This document shows, piece by piece, positions 17,836-27,082 of a DNA stretch of 64,000 nucleotides. The first letter of the stretch is position 1; each line of letters begins with the position of its first letter. The DNA is from Streptomyces malaysiensis subsp. samsunensis. GTDB taxonomy: Bacteria > Actinomycetota > Actinomycetes > Streptomycetales > Streptomycetaceae. Position numbers and translations under genes: made by a program. The notes beneath the pieces are model-generated. The model had not been told where the DNA came from, did no database searches, and was given only the letters and a program-made list of their open reading frames with translations. The stretch is taken from positions 28,010 through 92,009 of the forward strand of contig NZ_JANIIC010000051.1 in the NCBI RefSeq assembly GCF_024519315.1, read 5' to 3'.

Positions 17836-18326
17836 GCGGACCGCTCGCGCACATCCACAAGGGTGCCGTCGGCATGCGCGACAAGGGTCTTGGGGTCGAG
17901 CGGGAAGACGGTGTGCGGATCGCCCGCCGCGGCCCATACGGTCCCGTGGTCCAGCAGCCCGCGGTCGGCGAGGACGCGGGTGCGGGTGCGGTGGCCGAAG
18001 GGCGGCACCCCGCCGATGGCGTAGCCGGTGGTCTCCCGCACCAGGGCGGCGTTCGCCCGGCGGACGCTACCGGCGTCCAACTCGCGCCGTACGAGCTCGA
18101 CGTCGACCCGTGACGACCCGTCCATCAGCACCACCACCGGCTGTCCGTCCGCCTCGAAGACCAGCGACTTGACGATCTGGCTCAGCTCACAGCCGATGGC
18201 CGCGGCGGCCTCCGCGGCGGTGCGGGTGGCGTCGGGGAAGCGGCGCACCTCGACGTCCAGGCCGAGCTCGCGCAGGGCTTCGGCGAAGCGGGGGTGGGCG
18301 GCGGTGTCAGGGGTGGGATCGACCAT
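17832..18326 (-). CDS. YbaK/EbsC-type aminoacyl-tRNA deacylase
   Basis: 164 residues. The YbaK/ProX domain has the conserved lysine in QIVKSLVFEADGQPVVVLM and the glycine-rich TGYAIGGVPPFGH loop of the editing pocket. These free-standing deacylases clear Cys- or Ala-tRNA(Pro). Translationally coupled (GTGA) to the DMT exporter, an association without an obvious mechanistic link. Confidence 0.88.
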   Translation of the reverse strand: MVDPTPDTAAHPRFAEALRELGLDVEVRRFPDATRTAAEAAAAIGCELSQIVKSLVFEADGQPVVVLMDGSSRVDVELVRRELDAGSVRRANAALVRETTGYAIGGVPPFGHRTRTRVLADRGLLDHGTVWAAAGDPHTVFPLDPKTLVAHADGTLVDVRERSA

Positions 18327-18428
18327 GGAACGACGCTACCGACGCGCCCGCGGCCCACGCCACGACTTTTCCCCGGGGGTCGCACCAGCGTCCAAGACCG
18401 CGCCCGGTGTTTCGAGGATGATCGGGCC

Positions 18429-18824
18429 ATGGATACGCGACCCGTCAATGTCCACGAGGCGCTGGCCTCCTTCGACGATGCCTACAGCCCCCGGATCGTG
18501 GCCCGGATGAACGACTACGACGTCCGGATCGCCCACACCCTGGGCGAGCACGTCTGGCACGCCCACGACGACACCGACGAGTTCTTCCTGGTCCTCGACG
18601 GCCGGTTCGACATCGCCCTCAGGGACGCCGACGGCACCGAGAGCACGGTCTTGCTGCACAAGGGCGACACGTTCGTGGTCCCCAGGGGCACCGAGCACAA
18701 GCCGTCCTCCCCGGGCGGCTCGATCCTGATGTTCGAACCTTCGGGGACCAGCTCGACCGGCGACCGCCATGACGGCGAGATTCCCGCTCACGTGGACAGC
18801 ACCACCGGCCGCGCGCTCGGCTGA
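18429..18824 (+). CDS. Small cupin protein
   Basis: 131 residues. Cupin motif 1 is H-x-W-H-x-H-D-D-x-D-E-F-F-x-V-L-x-G and motif 2 is GDTFVVPRGTEHKPSS, giving two histidines, a glutamate and a third histidine for a metal. A single-domain cupin often annotated as a mannose-6-phosphate isomerase-like protein; no reaction can be assigned. It stands alone and ends before a strong hairpin. Confidence 0.82.
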   Translation: MDTRPVNVHEALASFDDAYSPRIVARMNDYDVRIAHTLGEHVWHAHDDTDEFFLVLDGRFDIALRDADGTESTVLLHKGDTFVVPRGTEHKPSSPGGSILMFEPSGTSSTGDRHDGEIPAHVDSTTGRALG

Positions 18825-18880
18825 CGGTGCCTGGCCGACCGCTGATCCCATCGCCGACCGGCCGGTCGGCCGAAGGCGAA

Positions 18881-18916
18881 GGAGCCGGGCGGGCGCTTGA
18901 GCGCCCGCCCGGCTCC
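18881..18916. terminator. Bidirectional hairpin terminator
   Basis: A perfect 16-bp stem (arms 18881-18896 and 18901-18916, GGAGCCGGGCGGGCGC) with a TTGA loop between the convergent cupin and PBP genes. Confidence 0.85.
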
Positions 18917-18990
18917 CGTGCCGTCACGCCGGCGGAACGAACCCTGGCGGAGCGAACCGTGACGGAACGAACCGCGGTGGAAGGCCCCGC

Positions 18991-20634
18991 TCAGCCGCCC
19001 GCGCGCAGCAGCGCCGCCACCATCGGGCCCGCCGTGTCGCCGCCGTGGCCGCCCTCGGGGACCACACCGGCCGCCGCGACATCGTCGCGGTACGCGCTGA
19101 ACCAGCCGTTGGGCTTCTCCTGGTTGTCCACCTCGGCCGAACCGGTCTTGGCGCCGAAGTCACCGCTCATCCCGGCCATCGCCTCCGCGGCGGTGCCCGA
19201 GGTGGCCGTCAGGTTCATCAGCTTCCGCAACTGGTCATGGGTGCTCGACTTCATCGTCTTGCTCGCCTTGGCCAGCGTCCGGTTGTCCAGCGACGGCGAG
19301 ACCAGGTACGGCTGGCGGAAGGTGCCGGTGGAGGCGGTGGCCGCGACCGACGCCATGTTGAGCGGGTTCATCCGCACCCCGCCCTGGCCGATCAGCGAGG
19401 CGGCCTTGGAGGCCGCGGACTGCACCGGCACGGAGCCGTCGAAGGTGGGCACACCGGTCTGCCAGTTGAGCCCGATGCCGAAGACGTCCCGGGCCTCGTT
19501 GGTCAGGTCGTCGTTCTTCAGCTTGCCCGCCTGGCTGATGAAGGCCGTATTGCAGGAGCGGGCGAAGCTCTGCTCGAAGGTGCCCTTCTTGATCTCGAAC
19601 TTCTTGTCGTTCTGGAACTTCCAGCCGCCGTAGGAGAAGTACTTCGGGCACGGATGCGGCTTGCCGTACGCCGCCAGACCCTTGTCGATCAGCGTCGCCG
19701 AGGTGATGATCTTCATCGTCGAGCCGGGTGCGTACGAGCCCTGGAAGGCGGTGTTGAAACCGCTCGCGGGGGAGTTGGCCAGCGCGAGGATCTCACCGGT
19801 GCTGGGCTTGACCGCCACCACCGACGCCTTGGTGCGCTTGCCCACCTGCTGCTCGGCCGTGCGCTGAAGCGATGCGTCGATCGTGGTGCGCAGCGTGCCC
19901 GGAGTGCCCTTGGAGAGCACCTTCAGCGTCTTGTCGGGGGACTTGGAGCCCTTGGCACGCGCGATCCAGGTCTCCACGCCCGGCTTGCCGCCCGCCTTCT
20001 TGCCGTACCGCTCGCGCAGCGCGGCCAGGACGGTCTTCAGGGTCGGGTGCTCGGCGGCGGTCAGCTCCTTGCCGTCCCGGTCCACCGCCTTGATCGGCGG
20101 CGCCTCGGACGCACCGGTCTTCAGCGTGTCGCCCTCGGCGAGGTCGGGGTGGACCACGGAGGACTTCCAGGCGACGACCGGCTTGCCGGTCTCGGTGTCG
20201 CGCGTCACGGTCAGCGAGGATTCATACGTCCAGGGGATGCTCGCACCGCCGGAGGAGATCTGCGCGTTGACCGAGAACGGCACCTTCGCACCGCTCGCCT
20301 GCCCCGCCTCCAGCGCCACCTTGGCCACACGGGCCTTCTTGCGGTAACCGCTCAGCGCCGTGGTGGCCGCGCCGCTGTCGTCCGTAAGGGCGGCGGCCTT
20401 GGCCGTCTCGCCCTCCGCCCAGGCCGCCAGGAACGCGCGGGCGGTGGTCTTCACCTCGGCCGCGCTGGGCGGGCCGGTCTTCACCTTCTTCAGCGACGGC
20501 TTGTCGTCACCCGAGCCGGCGCTCGCACCGTCCTTCGCGCTCGATGAATCGTCCTGGCCGCTGCCGCAACCGGCCACTCCGACCATGGCGGCGAACACCG
20601 CACCGACGATCGCGGCTCTCGCGCCACTCCGCAT
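18991..20634 (-). CDS. Lipoprotein penicillin-binding protein (class B transpeptidase)
   Basis: 547 residues. A signal peptide ends in the lipobox VAGC with Cys23, so it is membrane-anchored by lipid. An NTF2-like MecA_N domain spans about residues 55-170. The transpeptidase domain carries S305-T-M-K308, S360-C-N362 and K496-T-G498, a complete active site. It crosslinks peptidoglycan outside the membrane. MecA-type N domains occur in low-affinity PBPs and in Streptomyces morphogenesis PBPs. No beta-lactam regulator is adjacent. The next gene leftward is convergent. Confidence 0.92.
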   Translation of the reverse strand: MRSGARAAIVGAVFAAMVGVAGCGSGQDDSSSAKDGASAGSGDDKPSLKKVKTGPPSAAEVKTTARAFLAAWAEGETAKAAALTDDSGAATTALSGYRKKARVAKVALEAGQASGAKVPFSVNAQISSGGASIPWTYESSLTVTRDTETGKPVVAWKSSVVHPDLAEGDTLKTGASEAPPIKAVDRDGKELTAAEHPTLKTVLAALRERYGKKAGGKPGVETWIARAKGSKSPDKTLKVLSKGTPGTLRTTIDASLQRTAEQQVGKRTKASVVAVKPSTGEILALANSPASGFNTAFQGSYAPGSTMKIITSATLIDKGLAAYGKPHPCPKYFSYGGWKFQNDKKFEIKKGTFEQSFARSCNTAFISQAGKLKNDDLTNEARDVFGIGLNWQTGVPTFDGSVPVQSAASKAASLIGQGGVRMNPLNMASVAATASTGTFRQPYLVSPSLDNRTLAKASKTMKSSTHDQLRKLMNLTATSGTAAEAMAGMSGDFGAKTGSAEVDNQEKPNGWFSAYRDDVAAAGVVPEGGHGGDTAGPMVAALLRAGG

Positions 20635-20783
20635 TGCAGAACCCCCACACTGTGTTCTCGGGTCCCTCCATCAGTCGATGGAGGTCGCGGTGCCCGGCAC
20701 TCTACCGGCACCACGTGACGCCCCCGCGCCCTCACAGTAGGGGGCACGGGGGCAGTGGCCGGAACCAGACGGCGGGCCGGGGG

Positions 20784-22562
20784 TCAGATCCAGGTATCGA
20801 GCCACATCCGGGCCCGCCAGTCGTCCATCGGGATCGTCTGGCCTGTGTAGAGCGGGAAGAAGTAGATGAAGTTCCAGATGATCAGCAGGACGAGTGCGCC
20901 CGAGCCGACCGCGCCGATCACCCGGCGGGTTTCGCTCGCGCCCGGTGGCCCCAGCAGCGCGCCGATCATCATCGCCACCGCCAGGCACAGGAAGGGCACG
21001 AAGACCACGGCGTAGAAGGAGAAGATCGTCCGGTCCTGGTAGAGGAACCACGGCAGATAGCCCGCGGCGATTCCGCACAGGATCGCGCCGGCCCGCCAGT
21101 CGCGCCGCAGCGCCCACCGGAACAGCAGGTACAGCAGGGCGAAACAGGCCGTCCACCACAGCAGCGGGGTGCCGATGGCCAGCACCTCGCGGGCGCACTT
21201 CTCGGCGGCGTCCTTGGGACAGCCCTCCTGGCCGGCCCGCGGGGACTCGTAGAAGTACGAGACCGGGCGGGACTGGATCAGCCAGCTCCACGGATTGGAC
21301 TGGTAGACATGCGGTGAGTCGAGGTTGACGTGGAACTTGTAGACCTCGGACTCGTAGTGCCACAGGCTCCGCAGCGGGTTGAGCAGCCAGTCGAAGGCGC
21401 CGCCGGTGCCGTAGCCGCCGCCGTCGGGCTTGCCGGATTCGGCCCAGTGGCGGAAGTAGCCGCTGTGCCGCCAGCCGCGGGTCCGGTCGAAGGTGCCGCT
21501 CGCGGTGAACCAGCCCGACCAGGAGGCGATGTACGTGACGATCGCCACCGGCACCAGCGAGCCGAACGCCCAGCCCAGATCGCGCCGCAGCACCGCCCGG
21601 TAGGGGCGGAGCGCGCCCGCGGTACGGCGGCTGCCCACGTCCCACAGGACGGTCATCAGGCCGAAGGCCGCCAGTACGTACAACCCGTTCCACTTGGTGC
21701 CGATGGCCAGGCCCAGCAGAACCCCGGCCGCGATCCGCCATGGCCGCGCGCCCAGCTTCAGACCCTGGCCCACCGCCGGGTCCGGCCGCGCCGTGCCGTC
21801 CTCACCGGCCGGCAGGGCCGCCGCCAGCCTGGCGCGCGCCCGGTCCCGGTCGATGAGCAGAGCCCCGAAGGCGGCCAGCACGAAGAACATCACGACCAGG
21901 TCGAGCAGCGCCGTGCGGCTCATCACGAAGTGCAGCCCGTCCACGGCCAGCAGCGCGCCCGCCAGACAGCCGAGGAACGTCGACCGGAACAGCCGCCGCC
22001 CGATCCGGCACAGCATCAGCACCGAAAGCGTGCCGAGCACCGCGACCATGAACCGCCAGCCGAACGGGTGCAGCCCGAAGAACTGCTCGCCGAGCCCGAT
22101 GACCCACTTGCCCACCGGCGGATGCACCACATACGAGGCCGCGTCGCCGAGCGGGATGTGCTGCGGGGCGTCGAGGATCCGGTCATTGGCGTTTTTCGGC
22201 CAGGTGCCCTCGTAGCCGTACTCCCAGACCGACCAGGCGTCCTTGGCGTAGTACGTCTCGTCGAATATGACGTTGTCCGGGCTGCCCAGCCGCCAGAAAC
22301 GGGTCAGCCCGGCGCACAGCGCGACCAGCAGCGGACCGCCCCAGCCGCTCCAGCGGGCGATTCTGGCCGCCGCCGAGGGGGCCGCGCCGAGGACCTCCCA
22401 GAGCCGGGTGCCCGGCTCCGCGTACGGCGGGACCAGCCGCTCCCGTACGCCGGGCCTGGTCTGGCCCGCGTATCCGAAACGGCGCAGCCGGCGCTGCCAG
22501 GCCGGCGGCTGATGGCCGGTGGCTTTGCCCGGCTGGGCGTGGGTCGCGGTGTCACTGCTCAC
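20784..22562 (-). CDS. pmt: Polyprenyl-phosphate-mannose--protein O-mannosyltransferase
   Basis: 592 residues, about 11 membrane helices, PMT (GT39) family. The first extracytoplasmic loop has the catalytic acidic pair in NVIFDETYYAKDAW, and a second conserved segment is ASYVVHPPVGKWVIGLGE. It transfers mannose from polyprenyl phosphate mannose to Ser/Thr of secreted proteins, the actinobacterial analogue of eukaryotic O-mannosylation. I chose GTG 22562; the open frame to 22862 runs antisense through rsmI. In Streptomyces pmt is divergent from rsmI, as here, with 169 bp between the starts. Confidence 0.93.
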   Translation of the reverse strand: MSSDTATHAQPGKATGHQPPAWQRRLRRFGYAGQTRPGVRERLVPPYAEPGTRLWEVLGAAPSAAARIARWSGWGGPLLVALCAGLTRFWRLGSPDNVIFDETYYAKDAWSVWEYGYEGTWPKNANDRILDAPQHIPLGDAASYVVHPPVGKWVIGLGEQFFGLHPFGWRFMVAVLGTLSVLMLCRIGRRLFRSTFLGCLAGALLAVDGLHFVMSRTALLDLVVMFFVLAAFGALLIDRDRARARLAAALPAGEDGTARPDPAVGQGLKLGARPWRIAAGVLLGLAIGTKWNGLYVLAAFGLMTVLWDVGSRRTAGALRPYRAVLRRDLGWAFGSLVPVAIVTYIASWSGWFTASGTFDRTRGWRHSGYFRHWAESGKPDGGGYGTGGAFDWLLNPLRSLWHYESEVYKFHVNLDSPHVYQSNPWSWLIQSRPVSYFYESPRAGQEGCPKDAAEKCAREVLAIGTPLLWWTACFALLYLLFRWALRRDWRAGAILCGIAAGYLPWFLYQDRTIFSFYAVVFVPFLCLAVAMMIGALLGPPGASETRRVIGAVGSGALVLLIIWNFIYFFPLYTGQTIPMDDWRARMWLDTWI

Positions 22563-22731
22563 CGGGCCATCGTAGGGAAGGGGTCTGTGAGTGTGGCGGG
22601 GAAAGGCGGCGAACGGGGATTCGTGCCCGGGGCGGCCGCCTCGGGGCCGGCCTCGTCGCCGGGTTCGGCCTGGTGCCGCCGGGGTCGGCCTGTCGCCGGG
22701 CCCGCCGCGTCCGGCTGCGAGGATGGTGGGC

Positions 22732-23607
22732 GTGACTGGAACGCTCGTACTGGCAGGGACCCCCATCGGCGACACGGCGGACGCGCCCCCGAGGCTGGCC
22801 GCCGAGCTCGCGGCCGCCGATGTGATCGCCGCCGAGGACACCCGGCGGCTGCGCCGCCTCACCCAGGCCCTGGACGTGCGCCCGTCCGGCCGGGTGGTCT
22901 CCTATTTCGAGGGCAACGAATCGGCCCGTACGCCCGAGCTGGTCGAGTCGCTGGCCCAGGGCGCCCGGGTGCTGCTGGTCACCGACGCGGGCATGCCGTC
23001 GGTCTCCGACCCCGGCTACCGCCTGGTCGCCGCCGCCGTGGAGCGCGGGATCACCGTCACCGCAGTGCCCGGCCCCTCCGCGGTGCTCACCGCCCTGGCG
23101 GTCTCCGGGCTGCCGGTGGACCGCTTCTGCTTCGAGGGGTTCCCGCCGCGCAAGGCGGGGGAGCGGCTGACGCGGCTGCGCGAGGTCGCCGACGAGCGCC
23201 GCACCCTGGTCTGGTTCGAGGCCCCGCACCGGCTGGACGACACCCTGGCGGCCATGGCCGAGGTGTTCGGCGCGGACCGCCGCGCCGCGGTGTGCCGGGA
23301 GCTGACCAAGACCTACGAGGAGGTGCGGCGCGGCCCGCTGGCGGAGCTGGCCGCCTGGGCGGCGGAGGGCGTGCGCGGCGAGATCACCATCGTGGTCGAG
23401 GGCGCCCCCGCGCCCGGCCCCGACGAGGCGGGCCCCGCCGAGCTGGCCCGCCGGGTCGCGGTGCGCGAGGAGGCCGGTGAGCGCCGTAAGGAAGCCATCG
23501 CGGCGGTCGCACAGGAGGCCGGGGTACCCAAACGGCAGGTGTTCGACGCCGTGGTGGCGGCGAAGAACGTGACGGGGAGCACGCCACGCGAAGGTAAAGC
23601 ACCGTAG
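22732..23607 (+). CDS. rsmI: 16S rRNA 2'-O-ribose C1402 methyltransferase RsmI
   Basis: 291 residues. The N terminus TLVLAGTPIGDTADAPPR, then AAEDTRRLRRL, TDAGMPSVSDPGYRLV, AVPGPSAVLTALAVSGLP and FEGFPPRK are the ordered motifs of the tetrapyrrole-methylase-fold RsmI family. It methylates C1402 in the 30S P site. GTG 22732 follows GAGGA by nine bases; ATG 22723 and GTG 22726 are in-frame alternatives. Divergent from pmt. Confidence 0.93.
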   Translation: MTGTLVLAGTPIGDTADAPPRLAAELAAADVIAAEDTRRLRRLTQALDVRPSGRVVSYFEGNESARTPELVESLAQGARVLLVTDAGMPSVSDPGYRLVAAAVERGITVTAVPGPSAVLTALAVSGLPVDRFCFEGFPPRKAGERLTRLREVADERRTLVWFEAPHRLDDTLAAMAEVFGADRRAAVCRELTKTYEEVRRGPLAELAAWAAEGVRGEITIVVEGAPAPGPDEAGPAELARRVAVREEAGERRKEAIAAVAQEAGVPKRQVFDAVVAAKNVTGSTPREGKAP

Positions 23608-23792
23608 CGAAAAGCAAAGCTCAGGTTAGTAGCCGGGCAGTTGCTCACCGGTTTGGGAAGGCCGGGGCCAAATCTCCCTCAAAGAGAGGGAAGAGCCGGT
23701 GCGGTCGCGCCGGGAAAGGCGTCCACTGGTTGTGGAAGACCTGGGGCCATCCCATCCCGGAAGACTTGTCCTGTGTGACAAGAGGAGCTGCC

Positions 23793-24287
23793 ATGAGCGA
23801 TATAGCGGGAACCTCGAGCGGTGCTCATCCGATAGCCGCCCACACCCCCTCCGATGAGCCCGGCGAGGTGGCCCACGAGGCGTACGCCTTCGCCTGCATG
23901 AAGTGCGGGCACGGCTGGGAGCGGTCGTACGACATCGAACACCACGTGGACGGCGAGGGCCGTGCCTTCGTCGTCTACTTCACCGGCGGCCGGCGCGTCC
24001 CGTCCCCGCTGACGAGCCCGGACTGCGTCAACTGCGGTGCGCATCTGGTGCGGATCATGCGGTCGGGCCAGGTCTCCTCGGTCCTGGAGAGTGCGCGGCG
24101 CGGGAGGCCGCACACCGCCCGGCGCCGGGGCGACGGCACGGGCGCGGCGGAGGCCCCGGCGGAGGCCCCGACGGACACCGCGCCGGATGCCGCGGCGGCA
24201 CCGGAAAACGAGGACTCCGCGCGGCACCGTGGGCACCATTGGCACCTTCCGAATCTGCTGCATCCCTTTCAGCACCACCGCGACTGA
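23793..24287 (+). CDS. Zinc-ribbon protein, Streptomyces-type, unknown function
   Basis: 164 residues from ATG 23793 after AGAGGAG. Two CxxC knuckles, CMKCGHGW and CVNCGAHL, about 45 residues apart make a rubredoxin/zinc-ribbon-like metal site. The C-terminal third is Ala/Pro/Thr-rich and ends in a His-rich HLPNLLHPFQHHRD. No membrane segment. Conserved between rsmI and tatD in streptomycetes as far as I know; the role is not established. Confidence 0.75.
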   Translation: MSDIAGTSSGAHPIAAHTPSDEPGEVAHEAYAFACMKCGHGWERSYDIEHHVDGEGRAFVVYFTGGRRVPSPLTSPDCVNCGAHLVRIMRSGQVSSVLESARRGRPHTARRRGDGTGAAEAPAEAPTDTAPDAAAAPENEDSARHRGHHWHLPNLLHPFQHHRD

Positions 24288-24300
24288 GGACGATCCGGTT

Positions 24301-24390
24301 CATATGAGCTGTTTCACATGAGCTGGTTCCACGTCGGTTCATATGAGCCGGTTCCCCGGCCGTTTCACATGAGCTGGTGCACATGAGCCG
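24301..24390. repeat. Five short direct repeats CA(T/C)ATGAGC(T/C)G
   Basis: Copies start at 24301, 24315, 24340, 24366 and 24380, so spacings are 14, 25, 26 and 14 bp, symmetric about the middle copy. They fill the gap between the zinc-ribbon gene and tatD. Could be a regulator array or relics of slippage. Confidence 0.7.
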
Positions 24391-24458
24391 GCCGCGGGTC
24401 AACTGAGCGGCCGGACGCGATTCACCGCACATTCACCGGGATTCATAGAATCGCGACC

Positions 24459-25412
24459 ATGGCGAAAACAGCATCGACCCGCGGCGGCAGTGACAAGGCG
24501 AACGGCGGGCAAAAGGAAAAGGACGCGCCCCCGCCACCGCCGGAGCCCCTGCGGGTCCCGGTCGCCGATTCCCACACCCATCTGGACATGCAGTCGGGCA
24601 CTGTCGAGGAGGCACTGGCCAAGGCCGCCTCGGTCGGTGTGACCACCGTCGTCCAGGTGGGGTGCGATCTGGCCGGGTCCCAGTGGGCGGCCGAGACCGC
24701 GGCGGCGCACGAGAGCGTCTGGGCCACGGTGGCCCTGCACCCCAATGAGGCGCCCCGTATCGTCCTCGGCACCCCTCCTTCTGGGGGGCAAGCCCCCCAG
24801 ACCCCCCGCGACGGCCGGTCCCGGCAGGGCGCGCGCGAGCCCGGCGGCGACGCCGCCCTGGACGCGGCCCTCGAACGGATAGCGGCCCTCGCCGCCCTGC
24901 CCCAGGTGCGGGGCGTGGGCGAGACGGGCCTGGACTACTTCCGCACCGGCCCGGAGGGCATGGCCGCCCAGGAGCGCTCGTTCCGCCGCCACATCGCCAT
25001 CGCCAAGGAGCACGGCAAGGCGCTGGTCATCCACGACCGCGAGGCCCATGACGACGTACTGCGGGTGCTCGCGGAGGAGGGCGCGCCCGACACCGTCGTC
25101 TTCCACTGCTACTCCGGTGACGCGGCCATGGCGAAGATCTGCGCCGAGCACGGCTACTACATGTCGTTCGCGGGCAACGTCACCTTCAAGAACGCCCAGC
25201 CGCTGCGCGACGCCCTCGCCGTCGCCCCGCTCGACCTCGTCCTCGTCGAGACCGACGCCCCGTTCCTGACCCCCGTCCCCTACCGCGGACGGCCCAACGC
25301 TCCGTATCTGATTCCGCTCACCCTGCGGGCCATGGCCGAGGTCAAGAACGTCCCCGAGGACACCCTGGCGACCGCCGTGGCGGCCAATACGGCGCGCGTT
25401 TTCGGCTATTGA
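24459..25412 (+). CDS. tatD: TatD-family metal-dependent hydrolase
   Basis: 317 residues. Metal ligands are visible in DSHTHLD, GVGETGLDYFR, VIHDREAHDD, FHCYSGD and the late VETDAPFLTP, i.e. a full TatD/TIM-barrel set. Members are 3'-5' DNA/RNA exonucleases or D-Tyr-tRNA-type deacylase relatives. The N-terminal ~30 residues are a Lys/Gly/Pro-rich tail. A palindromic insertion (24781-24800) adds about 15-20 residues (PPSGGQAPQTPRDG) between the HPNEAPRIV segment and the next helix, in frame. Confidence 0.9.
   Translation: MAKTASTRGGSDKANGGQKEKDAPPPPPEPLRVPVADSHTHLDMQSGTVEEALAKAASVGVTTVVQVGCDLAGSQWAAETAAAHESVWATVALHPNEAPRIVLGTPPSGGQAPQTPRDGRSRQGAREPGGDAALDAALERIAALAALPQVRGVGETGLDYFRTGPEGMAAQERSFRRHIAIAKEHGKALVIHDREAHDDVLRVLAEEGAPDTVVFHCYSGDAAMAKICAEHGYYMSFAGNVTFKNAQPLRDALAVAPLDLVLVETDAPFLTPVPYRGRPNAPYLIPLTLRAMAEVKNVPEDTLATAVAANTARVFGY
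24781..24800. repeat. Perfect palindromic element inside tatD
   Basis: CTGGGGGGC-AA-GCCCCCCAG: 9-bp perfect arms around AA. It lies in the tatD coding region where it keeps the frame. Similar C/G hairpins are scattered through Streptomyces genomes, usually between genes. Confidence 0.7.
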
Positions 25413-25462
25413 GAGGCGGTGGCGCTCCGGAGCGGGTGATCACACAGCGTGATGATCTTCCT

Positions 25463-25491
25463 TTGGAGAGTCACCTCCACTCCGCTACAGT
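25463..25491 (+). promoter_or_regulatory. Probable sigma-HrdB-type promoter of rpfB
   Basis: TTGGAG, 17 bp, TACAGT: four of six matches in the -35 and four of six in the -10 with ideal spacing, 55 bp before the GTG start. Read from sequence only. Confidence 0.45.
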
Positions 25492-25545
25492 CCCGGACCC
25501 AACGCCCTGATCAGTGGACTTGTGGAGTGTTACCGGAGTGTTGTC

Positions 25546-26733
25546 GTGAGCCGCAGTGGCAGCCACCGCGTCCCGGGTGGCCGTGGAGCCGCCCGCCGAG
25601 CCGCCCGGCGAGCCGCCCGGCGCGGCGCCCCCGGGCGGGCCGACCCGATGCGGCGGCTGCTGCCGCAGGCGATGGTGGTCGCCGCGCTGGCGGGCGGCAC
25701 CTCCGCCTTCGTCGCCCAGGACAAGGCCGTACGGCTCAGCGTCGACGGCGACGCGCGCACCCTGCACACCTACGCCGACGACGTGGGCGAGCTGCTGGCG
25801 GACGAGGACCTCCGCGTCGGCGCCCACGACATCGTCGCCCCCGCGCCCGGACAGCGGCTCGCCGACGGCGACGAGATCGCCATCCGCTACGGCCGCCCGG
25901 TCACCCTCACCCTCGACGGGGAGCGCCGCCGGGTGTGGACCACGGCGCGCACGGTTGACGGCGCACTGCGCCAACTGGGCGTACGTGCCGAGGGCGCGTA
26001 TCTGTCCGCCTCCCGCTCCGCCGCCATCACCAGCCGCGGTCTGCTCCTGCACGTCCGCACCGAGCGGACCGTCACCTTCCGCGCCGACGGGCGCGAACAC
26101 CCCGTCCGCACCAACGCGGCCACCGTCGGCGAGGCCCTCACCGCCGCCGGGCTCACGCTGCGCGGCCAGGACACCACCTCCGTGCCCCTGGACAGCTTCC
26201 CGCGCGACGGCCAGACGGTGACGGTGATGCGGATCACCGGCGGCAAGGAGGTCCGGGACCAGCCGGTGCCCTTCACCACCGTCCGCCGCGCCGACCCCAC
26301 GCTCCCCAAGGGCACCGAGATCGAAGGACGCCCCGGCGAACCGGGCACCCTGCGCATCACCTACCGGGTGCGCAGCGTCAACGGCGTACGGCAGCGGCCG
26401 CGGAAGATCGGCAGCGAGATCGTCAAGGCGCCCGTGGCCCGGATCGTCCGGGTCGGCACCATGATCGTGCCCGCGAGGGTCGGCGGCCCGGCGGACGGGC
26501 TCAACTGGCGGGCGATGGCCCGCTGCGAATCGGGCGGCCGCCCGGACGCGGTCGACGACTCCGGCCGCTACGGCGGCCTCTACCAGCTCGACCAGGGCAC
26601 CTGGCACGCCCTCGGCGGCCACGGCCGCCCCCAGGACGCGCCCCCGGCCGAACAGACCTACCGTGCCAAGAAGCTCTACCAACAGCGCGGCGCCGGCCCC
26701 TGGCCCACGTGCGGCCGCAAGCTGCACCAATGA
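25546..26733 (+). CDS. rpfB: Resuscitation-promoting factor RpfB-like cell-wall hydrolase
   Basis: 395 residues. An Arg/Ala-rich cytoplasmic start, one membrane anchor at about 37-55, three DUF348 repeats (ubiquitin-like, about 58-205, each with a VDG/DGxxxxV pattern), a G5 domain (about 215-295; GTEIEGRPGEPGTLRITYRV) and a C-terminal Rpf lysozyme-like domain with the catalytic glutamate E328 in ARCESGG. It cleaves peptidoglycan during outgrowth from dormancy or spores. GTG 25546 follows GGAG by seven bases. The gene lies directly before rsmA, the order common in actinobacteria (rpfB-rsmA-ispE). Confidence 0.92.
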   Translation: MSRSGSHRVPGGRGAARRAARRAARRGAPGRADPMRRLLPQAMVVAALAGGTSAFVAQDKAVRLSVDGDARTLHTYADDVGELLADEDLRVGAHDIVAPAPGQRLADGDEIAIRYGRPVTLTLDGERRRVWTTARTVDGALRQLGVRAEGAYLSASRSAAITSRGLLLHVRTERTVTFRADGREHPVRTNAATVGEALTAAGLTLRGQDTTSVPLDSFPRDGQTVTVMRITGGKEVRDQPVPFTTVRRADPTLPKGTEIEGRPGEPGTLRITYRVRSVNGVRQRPRKIGSEIVKAPVARIVRVGTMIVPARVGGPADGLNWRAMARCESGGRPDAVDDSGRYGGLYQLDQGTWHALGGHGRPQDAPPAEQTYRAKKLYQQRGAGPWPTCGRKLHQ

Positions 26734-26767
26734 TCCGGGCCCGGATCGCCTCCGGGGCGCGCTGAGC

Positions 26768-26892
26768 GCTCCGCCGGAAGTGCCCTGAGCTGTGGTCGAT
26801 CGTCCGCGGCACCGCCGGGGTCGGCCGCGGCCGCGCGGCGGCACAGCCCCGCGCCCCTCCGGGGCGCGATTCGAATCGCGGCCGACTTCCGC
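26768..26892. repeat. Dispersed intergenic repeat, copy A
   Basis: Begins GCTCCGCCGGAAGTGC and ends with CGCGGCCGACTTCCGC. The ends are partly inverted relative to each other. The middle has CACAGCCCCGCGCCCCT. The same blocks in the same order occur at 56990-57172. Confidence 0.7.
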
Positions 26893-27082
26893 TGGGAGGT
26901 GTCCCTGCCGACGGTCGGCTGTACTCGGTCGTCCAGGCGGCGCCGCGCGCACATCGACCGCAGCACGCGCTCTCCGCGCCCGCTCGCCCTTGCGACAGCG
27001 ACGCGCCCCTTCGGCGCCCGGCTGGGGGTGCCCCCGGCCGGTGTGGCCGGCCCCCTGAGGGCGGGGACGCCCTGCCCCGTCC

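Noticed and set aside
22563..22862. N-terminal extension of Pmt
   Set aside because: Runs antisense into rsmI; GTG 22562 gives the expected family length.
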